A stretch of 64,000 nucleotides of DNA from Pannonibacter indicus (GCF_001418225.1 NZ_LIPT01000002.1:186001-250000); one strand, 5' to 3'. Counted from the stretch's first letter, positions 7,668-16,965 are shown. The notes: a model not told the origin generated them from the letters alone. Program-made: numbers and translations.

Positions 7668-8828
7668 ATGATCCTTCATGAACTGCTCTCCTATGATGTT
7701 CTGCGTCTCATCTGGTGGGCTCTGCCCGGCGTTCTGCTGATCGGATTTGCCCTGACGGATGGGTTTGATCTGGGCGTGGGCGCGCTCCTGCCTTTTGTTG
7801 GCCGCACTGATGAGGAGCGGCGCATTGCCATCAACACGGTTGGCCCGGTGTGGGAAGGCAATCAGGTGTGGCTCATTCTCGGCGGCGGGGCCATCTTTGC
7901 GGCCTGGCCGCCGCTTTATGCGGTCAGCTTCTCCGGCTTCTACCTTGCCATGTTTCTGGTGCTCTCGGCCCTGATCCTGCGGCCTGTCGGCTTCAAATAC
8001 CGGAACAAGCGGCCGGATGCCGCGTGGCGCAGCCGTTGGGACTGGGCCCTGTTCACAGGCGGCGCCGTTCCGGCACTTGTGTTTGGTGTCGCAGTTGGCA
8101 ATGCCCTGCAGGGCGTGCCCTTTGAACTGACCGGCCATCTCGTGCCGCTCTACGAAGGCCATGCCATCCTGAAGCTGCTTGGCCTGCTCAACCCCTTTGC
8201 CCTGCTTGCAGGCGTTGTTTCCGCTGCCATGCTGGTCACTCATGGCGCTGCGTGGCTGGCCTTCAAGGCCGAGGGCATCGTGGCCCGGCGGGCCATGGCC
8301 ATCGGTTCGGTCAGCGGTCCGGTGGCAATGCTCGCCTTCGCGCTGGCCGGTGTGTGGCTTGCCTTTGGCATTCCCGCCTACAGCTACGCCGGGAGCATTG
8401 ATCCGTCGGGTCCGTCCAACCCGCTTCTGGCGGAAATTGCGCGCGGCGGTTCATGGCTGGATGCCTACGCCATCCGCCCGTGGATTGCCGTAGCACCGCT
8501 GATGGGCTTTGCCGGTATCGGCCTTGCAACACTTGGCCTGCGCAAAGGGCTGGGAGGATTCTCGCTGCTTGCCTCAAAGCTCGGCATCTTCGGGGTCATC
8601 TCCACCGTGGGCCTGACCATGTTCCCCTTCATCCTGCCCTCATCAAAGCAGCCGGGAGCCTCGCTCACCGTCTGGAATGCCTCCTCCTCGCACCAGACAC
8701 TGTTCATCATGCTGATCTGCACGCTGATCTTCCTGCCCATCGTCCTTGCCTATACCGCATGGGTCTACAAGGTGCTGTGGGGCAAGGTCGGCAGTGACGA
8801 GATCTCCAGTAACCCCAACGCCTACTGA
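7668..8828 (+). CDS. cydB: cytochrome bd quinol oxidase subunit II
   Basis: 386 residues (E. coli 379). The N-terminus IWWALPGVLLIGFALTDGFD carries the CydB signature (ALTDGFDLGVG), and WEGNQVWLI is also typical. About eight or nine membrane helices. It scaffolds subunit I and forms the pseudo-symmetrical heterodimer. The ATG chosen gives the expected CydB N-terminus; longer in-frame starts run into cydA. It is transcribed with cydA and cydX. Confidence 0.96.
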   Translation: MILHELLSYDVLRLIWWALPGVLLIGFALTDGFDLGVGALLPFVGRTDEERRIAINTVGPVWEGNQVWLILGGGAIFAAWPPLYAVSFSGFYLAMFLVLSALILRPVGFKYRNKRPDAAWRSRWDWALFTGGAVPALVFGVAVGNALQGVPFELTGHLVPLYEGHAILKLLGLLNPFALLAGVVSAAMLVTHGAAWLAFKAEGIVARRAMAIGSVSGPVAMLAFALAGVWLAFGIPAYSYAGSIDPSGPSNPLLAEIARGGSWLDAYAIRPWIAVAPLMGFAGIGLATLGLRKGLGGFSLLASKLGIFGVISTVGLTMFPFILPSSKQPGASLTVWNASSSHQTLFIMLICTLIFLPIVLAYTAWVYKVLWGKVGSDEISSNPNAY

Positions 8829-8840
8829 AAGGAACGGAAG

Positions 8841-8954
8841 ATGTGGTACTTCGCCTGGCTTCTCGGACTGCCCGCCGCCTTGTTTGCCGTTGTCAATGCC
8901 ATGTGGCTTGAGATGGCCGCAGACCGCGCCCTGACGGCCCGCGCCAAACGTTGA
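8841..8954 (+). CDS. cydX: small cytochrome bd subunit CydX
   Basis: 37 residues, 12 bases after cydB, with GGAACGGAAG just ahead of the ATG. It starts MWYFAWLLGLPAALFAVVNA, the hallmark of CydX/YbgT, with one membrane helix and then a short basic tail ending ARAKR. CydX stabilises the haems of cytochrome bd in E. coli and Brucella. The gene is shorter than most gene-finding cut-offs and could be missed. Confidence 0.93.
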   Translation: MWYFAWLLGLPAALFAVVNAMWLEMAADRALTARAKR

Positions 8955-8996
8955 TCTGTGAACCGGGGGCCGTTCCCAGTCCGGCCTTCGCAACAG

Positions 8997-9030
8997 GGTG
9001 CCCGATGGATTGCCCAGACCATCGGGCACC
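8997..9030. terminator. bidirectional terminator between cydX and regA
   Basis: A perfect 12-bp stem GGTGCCCGATGG/CCATCGGGCACC with a 10-base loop. It stands in the 91-base convergent gap. On the plus strand GCTGCTTTTC follows. It probably ends both the cydABX and regA messages. Confidence 0.75.
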
Positions 9031-9045
9031 GCTGCTTTTCAGGGG

Positions 9046-9597
9046 TCAGCGAACCGGCTGTTTGGCAAGCTTTCTGGCCAGCGTGCGCCGGTGCATGCCA
9101 AGACGCCGGGCAGCCTCCGAAATGTTGAAATCCGTTTCTGCAAGCATGCGCTGGATGGTTTCCCACTCCTGCGTACGCAAGGAAGATACGCGCGGCGGGC
9201 TGATTTCCACCGGCTCACGCCCCGCCACATGCTCGAAGGCTGCCTCGATCTCCCGCGCAGTCGCAGGTTTTGCCAGATAATGAGTCGCCCCCAGCTTGAT
9301 CGCCTCCACCGTTGTGGCGATCGAAGCAAAGCCGGTCAGAACGACAATCCGGGGCGCAGGATCGAGCCAGGCCAACGCGGTAATCACATCCAGCCCGCTG
9401 CCTTCTGCCAGCTTCAAATCAACGATCGCCCGGTCAGGTGTCTGATGCTGCATCTGCAGCAATGCATCTTCCACCGACCTGGCCACCTGCACCTGGTAAC
9501 CACGCTGCGTGAAGCTTGCTGACAGCGTTGCACCGAGCTTCGGATCATCCTCGACGATCAACAGGCGCCGAGATACATCCCTTGACTGCGTCCGCAT
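9046..9597 (-). CDS. regA: RegA/PrrA/ActR-family response regulator
   Basis: 183 residues, the usual RegA length. Receiver domain with the acidic pocket VEDD, phospho-acceptor Asp60 (AIVDLKL), Thr88 and Lys110, then a proline-containing linker (EISPPR) and a Fis-type helix-turn-helix NISEAARRLGMHRRTLARKL, close to the very conserved RegA recognition helix. AAGGGGA precedes the ATG by 8 bases. The predicted partner is the RegB kinase 3 kb away; the two flank cydABX. It probably activates or represses the oxidase units according to redox state (established for RegA in relatives, inferred here). Confidence 0.92.
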   Translation of the reverse strand: MRTQSRDVSRRLLIVEDDPKLGATLSASFTQRGYQVQVARSVEDALLQMQHQTPDRAIVDLKLAEGSGLDVITALAWLDPAPRIVVLTGFASIATTVEAIKLGATHYLAKPATAREIEAAFEHVAGREPVEISPPRVSSLRTQEWETIQRMLAETDFNISEAARRLGMHRRTLARKLAKQPVR

Positions 9598-9758
9598 CCT
9601 GAGTTCCCCTTGAGCCCAGCACAACTGATCTGCCACAGGACGCGGGACGGCGCGACAGATTGCAGGGTGCCCGCGACGCCATGCCGCGCCGGGCACCAGC
9701 CTCACGGCAAGCCGTCTGCCGCGTCTTGGTGGACATCAACTCCTAGTGGAGATGAAGC

Positions 9759-10384
9759 ATGAGCAGTTCGGTCAATGGCATCGGCGTTTCGCATTATCCG
9801 GGCACGGTCAACTGGGCACAGGTGGCGGCGGGCGGTGTCAGCTTCACATTCATCAAGGCAACCAAGGAACAACCCATGCCGGCCCCATGTTCCAGACCAA
9901 CTGGCAGGGCGCCAAGGCGGCCGGGCTGAAATGCAGGCCCTATCTCTTCTTTGAACCCAGCGAGAGCTTTCTCGATCAGGCCGAGCTGTTCATCCGGCAG
10001 CTGAAGGCAGCAGGCTATGACAGCAAGACGGACCTGCCACCCGCCATTGACTGCGAAGAGACCAATGGGGTGACAAATACCGAGTTCAGCTATGCCCTGC
10101 CGCAGCTCCTGCATGTCCTGCAGATATATCTGCGCGTGAAGCCGCTGATCCATGCCTCGCCCGGCTTCTGGAACAGTCTCGGCAATCCGGATTTTTCGGA
10201 ATATCCGCTGTGGGTTGCTGACTACACAACGGCCCCGGCGCCCACCCTGCCGCCGGAATGGGCCAGCTACGCCTTCTGGCAGTACAGCCAGAGCGGCACG
10301 GTCAACGGCATCAGCGGTGCGGTGGATCTCGATGTCATGGGCACGGCTCCCGCCGCACCGCAGACAAGGCCGCACTGGTTCTGA
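9759..10384 (+). pseudogene. GH25 (Chalaropsis-type) lysozyme, frameshifted
   Basis: The start ATG 9759 has GGAG 7 bases upstream and reads GIGVSHYPGTVNWAQVAAGG...FIKATK, a GH25 N-terminus. At about 9866 the frame breaks: the GH25 sequence (TTHAGPMFQTNWQGAKAAGL) goes on one frame earlier, as if one G were missing from AAGG(G)AACA. The rest is a good domain with AIDCEE (catalytic Asp-x-Glu region), WVADY, FWQYSQSG and DLDVM. The first active-site Asp of the usual GIDVSH is Gly here. About 208 residues if the frame is restored. No signal peptide, so it could be a phage relic or a protein released by other means. It is either a real inactivation or a single-base sequencing error. Confidence 0.75.
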
Positions 10385-10397
10385 GTCCGGACATGCA

Positions 10398-10422
10398 AAG
10401 GCCCGGCGCGGGGCCGGGCCTT
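10398..10422. terminator. bidirectional hairpin between lysozyme and ugpC
   Basis: AAGGCCCGGC and GCCGGGCCTT, a perfect 10-bp stem around GCGGG, between two convergent stop codons 60 bases apart. Confidence 0.7.
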
Positions 10423-10444
10423 CAGATCAGCGGGCGTGCCGCGT

Positions 10445-11530
10445 TCAGTCTTCGATGCGCTTGCCGGTTGCCTTGTCGAAGGCATGGAGTTTGGCGGCGC
10501 TGGCGGTGAAGCTGACGCGCTGGCCAAGCTCGTAGCGGGCATGGGCGGGCACGCGGATGACCACCTGCGGCCCGCTTTCGCTGCCCACGGTGCCATAAAG
10601 GAAGCTTTCGGCCCCCACCGGCTCCAGCACACCGGCCACCACGTCCAGCGTCAGGCCGCCCGCTTCCGCAGGCTGCTCGCTGGCGAGGGCCAGATGCTCC
10701 GGCCGCACGCCGAGGATGACCTCTGCGCCCTTGCCCATGTCCGGCGCATCAAGACCGGCACCGCCCGGCAGCGACAGGCGGCCGTTGGCTGAAGCCGTCG
10801 TGATCAGGTTCATGGCCGGAGAGCCGATGAACGAGGCCACGAAAGTGGACGCGGGGCGTTCATAGACGGAGATCGGATCGCCGATCTGCTCGATCTGGCC
10901 GCCGCTGAGCACCACCAGCCGGTCCGCCAGGGTCATGGCTTCGAGCTGGTCATGCGTCACATAGACGGAGGTGGTGGCCAGCGACTTCTGCAGGCGCTTG
11001 ATTTCCACGCGCATCTGCACGCGAAGCTTGGCATCGAGGTTCGACAGCGGCTCGTCGAAGAGGAAGGCCGCCGGCTCGCGCACGATGGCACGGCCCATGG
11101 CGACGCGCTGGCGCTGGCCGCCGGACAGCGCCTTGGGCTTGCGGTCGAGATAGGCGCCGATCTCAAGGATACGCGCGGCTTCCCTGACGCGGCGGTCGAT
11201 CTCGTCCTTCGGCACACCGCGGTTGCGCAGGCCATAGGCTAGGTTGTTGTAGACCGTCATATGCGGATAGAGCGCATAGTTCTGGAACACCATGGCGATG
11301 TCGCGCTCGGACGGGTCCACCCGGTTTACCACCCGGTCGCCGATGCGGATGTCGCCGGAGGAGATTTCCTCAAGCCCCGCGATCATGCGCAGCAGGGTGG
11401 ACTTGCCGCAGCCGGAAGGGCCGACCAGCACGATGAACTCGCCGTCGGCAATATCCATGGACACGCCTTTGACCGCTTCGACGCCGCCGGCATAGACCTT
11501 GCGGACGTTATCAAGAGTGATGGTAGCCAT
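10445..11530 (-). CDS. ugpC: sn-glycerol-3-phosphate ABC transporter ATP-binding protein
   Basis: 361 residues. Walker [10 protein letters not shown] (37-45), signature [16 protein letters not shown], Walker [15 protein letters not shown]-loop ([11 protein letters not shown]), then a TOBE-type C-terminal domain (residues about 235-361) as in MalK/UgpC. It powers the UgpAE permease. The start overlaps the ugpE stop by one base (TAATG). Last gene of ugpBAEC. Glycerol-3-phosphate is supported by the matched UgpB and gene order; UgpC-type ATPases are often shared with other sugar importers. Confidence 0.9.
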   Translation of the reverse strand: MATITLDNVRKVYAGGVEAVKGVSMDIADGEFIVLVGPSGCGKSTLLRMIAGLEEISSGDIRIGDRVVNRVDPSERDIAMVFQNYALYPHMTVYNNLAYGLRNRGVPKDEIDRRVREAARILEIGAYLDRKPKALSGGQRQRVAMGRAIVREPAAFLFDEPLSNLDAKLRVQMRVEIKRLQKSLATTSVYVTHDQLEAMTLADRLVVLSGGQIEQIGDPISVYERPASTFVASFIGSPAMNLITTASANGRLSLPGGAGLDAPDMGKGAEVILGVRPEHLALASEQPAEAGGLTLDVVAGVLEPVGAESFLYGTVGSESGPQVVIRVPAHARYELGQRVSFTASAAKLHAFDKATGKRIED

Positions 11531-12378
11531 TACTTTTCCGTCTCCACGAGACCTTTGACGAAGAGTTTCTGCATGACGATGACGACGATGACCGGCGGCA
11601 GCATGGCCAGCACGGCGGTGGTCATCACCAGATGCCATTGCGGATGCGCATCAGCCACGTCGGCCATGCGCTTGATGCCCATGACGATCGTGTAATAGGA
11701 CGTATCGGTGGTCACCAGCAGCGGCCAGAGATACTGGTTCCAGCCGTAGATGAAGAGAATGACGAAGAGCGCCGCGATATTCGTCCGGCTGAGAGGCAGC
11801 AGGATGTCGCGGAAGAACTTCATCGGGCCTGCCCCGTCCACACGCGCGGCTTCCATCAGTTCCTCGGGCACCGTCAGGAAGAACTGGCGGAAGAGAAACG
11901 TCGCGGTTGCCGAAGCAATCAGCGGGATGGCAAGGCCGGAGTAGCTGTTCAGCATGCCCAGATCCGCCACCACCTTGTAGGTGGGCAGGATGCGCACTTC
12001 CACCGGCAGCATCAGGGTGATGAAGATCAGCCAGAAGGCCAGCTGGCGGAAGGGAAAGCGGAAATAGACGATGGCGAAGGCCGAGATGATCGAGATGGTG
12101 ATCTTCCCGATGGCGATCGCCAGAGCCATGATCAGCGAGTTGAACATCATCGGCCCGAGCGGCGGCGCGCCGGCCGAGCTGTTGCCCCTCGTGATCATGG
12201 TGCTGAAGTTGGCAATCGCCTCGCTGCCCGGCAGCATCGGAATTACGCCGGACATGAAGTCACTCGGGCCATGGGTGGAGGCTATCACCGCAACATAGAC
12301 CGGGAAGGCCACGATGAAGAGGCCAGCCAGCAGCACGAGATGCGTGAGGGCGGTCAGCCAGGGTTTGTTCTCAACCAT
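11530..12378 (-). CDS. ugpE: sn-glycerol-3-phosphate ABC transporter permease UgpE
   Basis: 282 residues, E. coli UgpE length. Six membrane helices and the ATPase-docking EAA loop [18 protein letters not shown]. It is the second half of the inner-membrane channel. It starts 11 bases after the ugpA stop, with AGAGAGG upstream, and is coupled to ugpC. Confidence 0.92.
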   Translation of the reverse strand: MVENKPWLTALTHLVLLAGLFIVAFPVYVAVIASTHGPSDFMSGVIPMLPGSEAIANFSTMITRGNSSAGAPPLGPMMFNSLIMALAIAIGKITISIISAFAIVYFRFPFRQLAFWLIFITLMLPVEVRILPTYKVVADLGMLNSYSGLAIPLIASATATFLFRQFFLTVPEELMEAARVDGAGPMKFFRDILLPLSRTNIAALFVILFIYGWNQYLWPLLVTTDTSYYTIVMGIKRMADVADAHPQWHLVMTTAVLAMLPPVIVVIVMQKLFVKGLVETEK

Positions 12379-12389
12379 TTGCGCCTCTC

Positions 12390-13274
12390 TCAGTAAGCCA
12401 CGCGCCGCTCGATGAAGCGGAACTGGATGATGGTGAGCACGATGACGATCGCCATCAGAATGACGGACTGAGCCGCCGAGGAGCCAAGGTTGAGGCCGAC
12501 GAAGCCGTCGGAATAGACCTTGTAGACGAGAATGTTGGTGGCCTGCGCCGGGCCGCCCTTGGTGGTCGCATCAATCACCGGGAAGGTGTCGAACATCGCA
12601 TAGACGAAGTTGACGACCATCAGGAAGAAGGTGGTGGGCGAGAGCAGCGGCAGCACGATGGTGAAGAAGCGCTTCACCGGACGGGCGCCGTCAATGGCTC
12701 CTGCTTCCAGCAGCGACTGGGGAATGGACTGAAGCCCCGCCAGGAAGAAAATGAAGTTGTAGGAGATCTGCTTCCAGCTTGCGGCGAGGATCACGAGGAT
12801 CATCCCGTCCACCTTGCTGGTGCTGTGGTTCCAGTTGTAGCCGAGCCCATGCAGCAGATAGGGGAAGATGCCGATGGACGGGTTGAACATGAACCACCAC
12901 AGGATGCCCGCCACCGCAGGGGCCACCGCATAGGGCCAGACCAGCAGGGTGGAATAGACATTGCGCGAGCGGATCAGGCTGTTGACCGCCACGGCCAGAA
13001 CGAGCGCCAGCCCCAGCGACAGCAGCGCCGTCGAAACGGCAAAGATCGCCGAGACATAGAGCGAATTCAGATAGGTGGGATCTGCCAGCAGGCGGATGTA
13101 ATTGTCCACCCCGACGAAGGTGGTCTTGAAGCCGAAGGCATCCTCTCTGAGGAACGACTGCCAGATCGCCTGGCTGGCCGGCCAGAGGAAAAAGACGCCC
13201 GTGATCGCAAGCTGCGGCGCCAGCAAGAGATAAGGCAGCAGCCTGTTGGGAAAGATGGCGCGTTTTGTCTGCAT
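12390..13274 (-). CDS. ugpA: sn-glycerol-3-phosphate ABC transporter permease UgpA
   Basis: 294 residues (E. coli 295) from the ATG giving [20 protein letters not shown], the UgpA N-terminus. Six helices, with an EAA-loop-like [17 protein letters not shown]. An in-frame start ten codons earlier is possible but lies inside the ugpB-ugpA hairpin region. It pairs with UgpE. Confidence 0.92.
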   Translation of the reverse strand: MQTKRAIFPNRLLPYLLLAPQLAITGVFFLWPASQAIWQSFLREDAFGFKTTFVGVDNYIRLLADPTYLNSLYVSAIFAVSTALLSLGLALVLAVAVNSLIRSRNVYSTLLVWPYAVAPAVAGILWWFMFNPSIGIFPYLLHGLGYNWNHSTSKVDGMILVILAASWKQISYNFIFFLAGLQSIPQSLLEAGAIDGARPVKRFFTIVLPLLSPTTFFLMVVNFVYAMFDTFPVIDATTKGGPAQATNILVYKVYSDGFVGLNLGSSAAQSVILMAIVIVLTIIQFRFIERRVAY

Positions 13275-13300
13275 GGGTCCCACCCTGAACGCAAAAAGAA

Positions 13301-13329
13301 GCAAGCCCGCGCGGTATGCGCGGGCTTGC
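13301..13329 (-). terminator. intra-operon attenuator after ugpB
   Basis: GCAAGCCCGCGC/GCGCGGGCTTGC, a 12-bp stem with loop ATACC on the minus strand, followed by TTCTTTTTG. It has the form of an intrinsic terminator, but the permease genes start only 27 bases on, so it probably lets part of the transcription through and gives more UgpB than permease. Confidence 0.7.
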
Positions 13330-13343
13330 CTGCCGTTTGAGGC

Positions 13344-14675
13344 TTACTTGTTGGCCGCTTCGAACTCGCGGATCAGCGCATTACCGCGCTTGACGAGGTC
13401 ATCGAGAGCCTGCTGCGAGGTCTTGGAACCGCTGAGCATCTGCTCGAACTCTTCGTCGATGATCGCACGGATCTGGACGTAGTTGCCGAAGCGCAGGCCC
13501 TTGGAGTTGGCAGTCGGGGCATTCAGCGTCATCTGCTTGATGGAGACGTCAGCGCCCGGGTTCTTCTCGTAGTAGCCCTGTTCCGTGGACAGGTCATAGG
13601 CGGCCTGGGTGATCGGCAGGTAACCGGTGGCCTGGTGCCATTCAGCCTGAACTTCAGCGGAGGACAGGTAGCTGAAGAAGGAGGCTACGCCCTTGTACTC
13701 CTCAGCCTGCTTGCCCTGCAGCACCCACAGGGTGGCGCCACCGATGATGGTGTTCTGCGGAGCGCCCGGAACGTCGCTGTAATAGGGCAGCATGCCAACG
13801 CCGACCTTGAAGTCCTTGGCGTTTGCGTTCACGGCAGCGCGGGCAGCCGAGGAGTTCATGTAGATGGCGCATTCCTGCGAGTAGAACTTCGGGGGGGCGT
13901 CGTTGCCGCCGGCCGGACCGCCGTACTGGAAGATGCCCTCGTCCTGCCACTTCTTCAGGTTGCCCCAGTGACGGGCCTGGATCTCGCCGTTCAACGTCAG
14001 CTCGGCGCCGAGGCCACCGAAGCCGTTTTCCAGAGTGCCTATCGGCAGGTTGTGCCAGGCAGAGAAGTTTTCGGTCTGCGCCCAGGAAACCCAGGCAGTG
14101 GTGAAGCCGCACTTGGCAGCGCCGGATTCCATGATCTTCTTGGAGAAGCTCTCGACCTCTTCCCAGGTCTTCGGCGGGGTTTCCGGATCAAGGCCAGCCT
14201 TCTCGAAGACGTCCTTGTTGTAATAGAGCACCGGGGTGGAGGAGTTGAACGGCATGGACAGCATGTTGCCGTCCGTGTCGGTGTAGTAGCCGACGACGGC
14301 CGGCAGGAAGGCCTTCGGATCAAAGGCTTCGCCAGCGTCAGCCATCAGCTGGTAGACCGGATAAACGGCGCCCTTGGCTGCCATCATGGTGCCGGTGCCG
14401 ACTTCGAACACCTGAACGATATGCGGCTGCTGGCCGGCGCGGAAGGCGGCGATAGCGGCCGTCATGGTCTCGGCGTAGCTGCCCTTGTAGGTCGGGACAA
14501 CCTTGTACTCGCTCTGCGAGGCATTGTACTTGGTGGCGATCTCTTCGAGCTTCTGGCCCAGCTCACCGCCCATGGCATGCCACCAGGCAATTTCCGTGAC
14601 AGCGAACGATGCAGAGGTGGTGCCCATGAGGGCGGCAGCGGCAAAGAGGCCGGCTGCGATATGACGCTTAGCCAT
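13344..14675 (-). CDS. ugpB: sn-glycerol-3-phosphate-binding periplasmic protein
   Basis: 443 residues (E. coli 438). Sec signal peptide (RHIAAGLFAAAALMGTTSASFA), then the family-1 binding-protein fold with ITEIAWWHAM-like start (TEIAWWHAMGGELG), the UgpB-typical FNSSTPVLYYNKD and an internal WVSWAQTENFSAWHN. First gene of ugpBAEC. The ATG with GGGAG 9 bases upstream begins the signal peptide; longer in-frame starts would add a non-secretory leader. It delivers glycerol-3-phosphate and glycerophosphodiesters to UgpAE. The neighbouring phosphate transporter supports a phosphorus theme, but I found no clear Pho box; a different operator (see 14811-14844) stands upstream. Confidence 0.93.
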   Translation of the reverse strand: MAKRHIAAGLFAAAALMGTTSASFAVTEIAWWHAMGGELGQKLEEIATKYNASQSEYKVVPTYKGSYAETMTAAIAAFRAGQQPHIVQVFEVGTGTMMAAKGAVYPVYQLMADAGEAFDPKAFLPAVVGYYTDTDGNMLSMPFNSSTPVLYYNKDVFEKAGLDPETPPKTWEEVESFSKKIMESGAAKCGFTTAWVSWAQTENFSAWHNLPIGTLENGFGGLGAELTLNGEIQARHWGNLKKWQDEGIFQYGGPAGGNDAPPKFYSQECAIYMNSSAARAAVNANAKDFKVGVGMLPYYSDVPGAPQNTIIGGATLWVLQGKQAEEYKGVASFFSYLSSAEVQAEWHQATGYLPITQAAYDLSTEQGYYEKNPGADVSIKQMTLNAPTANSKGLRFGNYVQIRAIIDEEFEQMLSGSKTSQQALDDLVKRGNALIREFEAANK

Positions 14676-14810
14676 TGGTTTTCTGCTCCCTAACGTAGGG
14701 CCGCCCCGTTTTCCGGGTCCGGCTCCTGACAGCGCTTGGAACACATCAGCTGCACCTGAAAGACGTGCTTTCCTGCAGCGGTCCGTGTTTGTCCCTGCGC
14801 TTCTTATTGT

Positions 14811-14844
14811 GTTCATATGAACGGCATATGTCGTTCATATGAAC
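14811..14844. promoter_or_regulatory. phased triple operator (GTTCATATGAAC x2 with central CATATG)
   Basis: The perfect 12-bp palindrome GTTCATATGAAC occurs at 14811-14822 and 14833-14844. A third CATATG (14825-14830) sits exactly midway, so the CATATG cores repeat every 11 bp, one helical turn. This looks like cooperative binding of an unknown repressor on one DNA face, at the predicted ugpB transcription start. Confidence 0.65.
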
Positions 14845-14873
14845 GTTGTACGACAGTTCCTTGAACAGGACAA
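14845..14873 (-). promoter_or_regulatory. candidate sigma-70 promoter of ugpBAEC
   Basis: On the minus strand TTGTCC and TACAAC are 17 bp apart, directly upstream of the operator array. That places the start site inside the array. Weak matches; the context is the main support. Confidence 0.35.
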
Positions 14874-15147
14874 CGGCCATATCCGTGCCGCCGCCTCCGG
14901 AAGGGGCATAACGACATGCAAGCCTGCGCGCCAAATCACCACGGCAGCGCCGCACCACACCCCCCCTTGCCAGGCTTCATTAATTTTGCCAGCTTATTTT
15001 CTCTTTACTGCCAAAATGGCGCGTTTCAGCGGCATTTTTCCTTCTCCGCCTTATCATTTGCATCATTCAGGCGTATGAAGGAACAACAGGTTGTACAGAG
15101 CGTATACAATCAGCCTTCCCGTTTGACGGGCTATTCCTGGAGCCGCC

Positions 15148-16833
15148 ATGCATCCCTTTCTCGTCATCCTGCATCTGGCTGCGGCCGTCATGCTTCTGCT
15201 CTGGGCCGTCCGGATGGTGCGCACCGGCATGGAGCGGGCGCATGGCCCGGCGCTGAGGGACGCGCTGAGGCAGGCAAAGGGCGGACGCTTCGGCATGGCA
15301 TTTGCCGGCATGGTTCTGGCCATTCTGCTGCAAAGCTCCACGGCCGTGGGCGTTCTGGCCGCCGGTTTTGCCGCCAGTGGGTTGCTGGGTGCCTCCATGG
15401 GGCTCGCTGCGCTTCTGGGGGCGGATCTTGGGTCTGCGCTGGTGGTGCGCATTCTGGCCTTCGATCTCTCCGAACTGATACCCCTCCTGCTGCTGACAGG
15501 CTGCGTGCTGTTCCTCAAATTTGAAGCCCGGCAGGTGCGCCAGCTGGGCCGCATCATTCTGGGCATCGGCTTCGTGCTGCTGTCGCTGAAGATGATCGGT
15601 GAGGCGACCGCGCCCCTGCGCCACAGCGAGGCATTGCCGGCGGTGATCACCTATCTGCAGGGCGACCCGCTCACCGCCTTCGCCCTTGCCGCATTGCTGA
15701 CCTGGGCCATGCATTCCTCTGTTGCCATGGTGCTGCTGCTCGCCAGTCTTGCCGGCGCAGGCCTGCTGCCGTTCAATGCGGCCCTGCCGATGGTTCTGGG
15801 TGCCAATCTGGGCGCAGGGCTCATCGCCGTGTGGCTGACGCGCGGGCTCAGCATCGAGGCGCGCCGCATCCCCATGGGCAATCTTGTCTTCAGGGCCATC
15901 GGCGCCGGTGCCGCTCTGCTGGCGCTGTGGGTTGCCAGTCCTCCGCTGGACTGGCTCGGCGCGGCTCCGGAAAGCCGCATCGTCAACGCCCATGTGCTGT
16001 TCAATGCCGGTCTGCTGGTGCTGGCGCTGCCCTTTACCGGGCCGATGCAGGCTCTGACGGCGCTGATTCTGCCCCGTCCGCCGGTGGTGGCGGCCCCGGT
16101 GCAGACGCGCCCGCGCTCCGCGCTGGACCGCTCGACCGTCAGGATCCCCAGCCTTGCCCTGGCTTCGGCCAAGCGCGAGCTGCTGCTGATGGGCGAAACG
16201 GTGGAACAGATGTACCGGCCAGTCATCGACCTTCTGGCCGGGGCGCAGGACGGCCAGATTGCCGCGCTGCGCGCTCTTGATGAGGAGGTCAACCGGCGGC
16301 ACACCGAGATCAAGCTGTTCATTGCCGAGGTGAACCGGGGCGAGCTGAAGCAGGAAGATGCCCGGCGCAGCATCGAGCTGACCGACTTTGCCATCAACCT
16401 GGAGCATATCGGCGACATCATCGCCAAGATGCTGCTGCCGCTGGCCGAGGAGCGCAACCGGCTGGGCCTGCGCTTCTCAGACGAAGGCTGGGCCGAGATC
16501 ACCCGCCTGCATGAACGGGTTCTGGCCAACATGCAGATGGCGATGAATGTGCTGATATCCGCCGACATCGATTCAGCCGAGCAGCTGATGCGCGAGAAGG
16601 AAGTCCTGCGCAAGCTGGAGCGGGACAGCCAGAACCGCCACCTGAAGCGGCTGCAGACCGGCAATCCGGCCAGCATGGCGACCTCGAACATGCATCTGGA
16701 GCTGGTGCGGGCCTTCAAGGAGATCAACTCCCTGCTGGTCACCGTCGCCCATCCCATTCTCGCCGAACAGGGCCTGATCCTCGAAAGCCGCCTTGCCGGG
16801 CGCAGCAGCCAGATGCAGGAGCAGACGGCCTAA
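15148..16833 (+). CDS. Na/Pi cotransporter family protein with PhoU-like domain
   Basis: 561 residues. An N-terminal half of eight to nine helices contains two inverted QSS-type repeats, QSSTAVGVL (62-70) and HSSVAMVLLL, the substrate motifs of type II Na/phosphate cotransporters (NptA/YjbB). From about 335 to 540 lies a helical PhoU-like domain (two repeats with LEHIGDIIAKMLLPLAEERN). Proteins of this layout move phosphate across the inner membrane, in E. coli YjbB outward. It is divergent from ugpBAEC; both concern phosphorus supply. Direction of transport is not visible from sequence. Confidence 0.88.
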   Translation: MHPFLVILHLAAAVMLLLWAVRMVRTGMERAHGPALRDALRQAKGGRFGMAFAGMVLAILLQSSTAVGVLAAGFAASGLLGASMGLAALLGADLGSALVVRILAFDLSELIPLLLLTGCVLFLKFEARQVRQLGRIILGIGFVLLSLKMIGEATAPLRHSEALPAVITYLQGDPLTAFALAALLTWAMHSSVAMVLLLASLAGAGLLPFNAALPMVLGANLGAGLIAVWLTRGLSIEARRIPMGNLVFRAIGAGAALLALWVASPPLDWLGAAPESRIVNAHVLFNAGLLVLALPFTGPMQALTALILPRPPVVAAPVQTRPRSALDRSTVRIPSLALASAKRELLLMGETVEQMYRPVIDLLAGAQDGQIAALRALDEEVNRRHTEIKLFIAEVNRGELKQEDARRSIELTDFAINLEHIGDIIAKMLLPLAEERNRLGLRFSDEGWAEITRLHERVLANMQMAMNVLISADIDSAEQLMREKEVLRKLERDSQNRHLKRLQTGNPASMATSNMHLELVRAFKEINSLLVTVAHPILAEQGLILESRLAGRSSQMQEQTA

Positions 16834-16965
16834 GACAATACAGACACCGCAGATTTCTCATACATTTCAAATCTTTATTCGCACCATCCGGACACCCGGC
16901 GTTGCGCGCTTTCGCACATGCACAACGCAATGTTGCACCAGAACTCAAGCGCCATCTTTACAATA

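Larger units (their letters stand above)
14676..15147. other. 472-base divergent regulatory region (ugpB / Na-Pi cotransporter)
   Basis: It holds the ugpB leader, the phased CATATG operator and its promoter, then an AT-richer stretch (14975-15060) and TTGTA-N9-TACAA at 15091-15109 shortly before the cotransporter. No recognisable CTGTCAT-type Pho box and no convincing coding frame were seen. Confidence 0.6.

Noticed and set aside
14884-15147. Pho box (PhoB site) for ugpB or the Na/Pi cotransporter
   Set aside because: No pair of CTGTCAT-like 7-mers with 4-bp spacing was found by eye in the intergenic region.
15063-16757. Long minus-strand frames over the Na/Pi cotransporter gene
   Set aside because: Ser/Arg/Ala-rich or Gln/His/Gly-rich shadows of a clear transporter gene.
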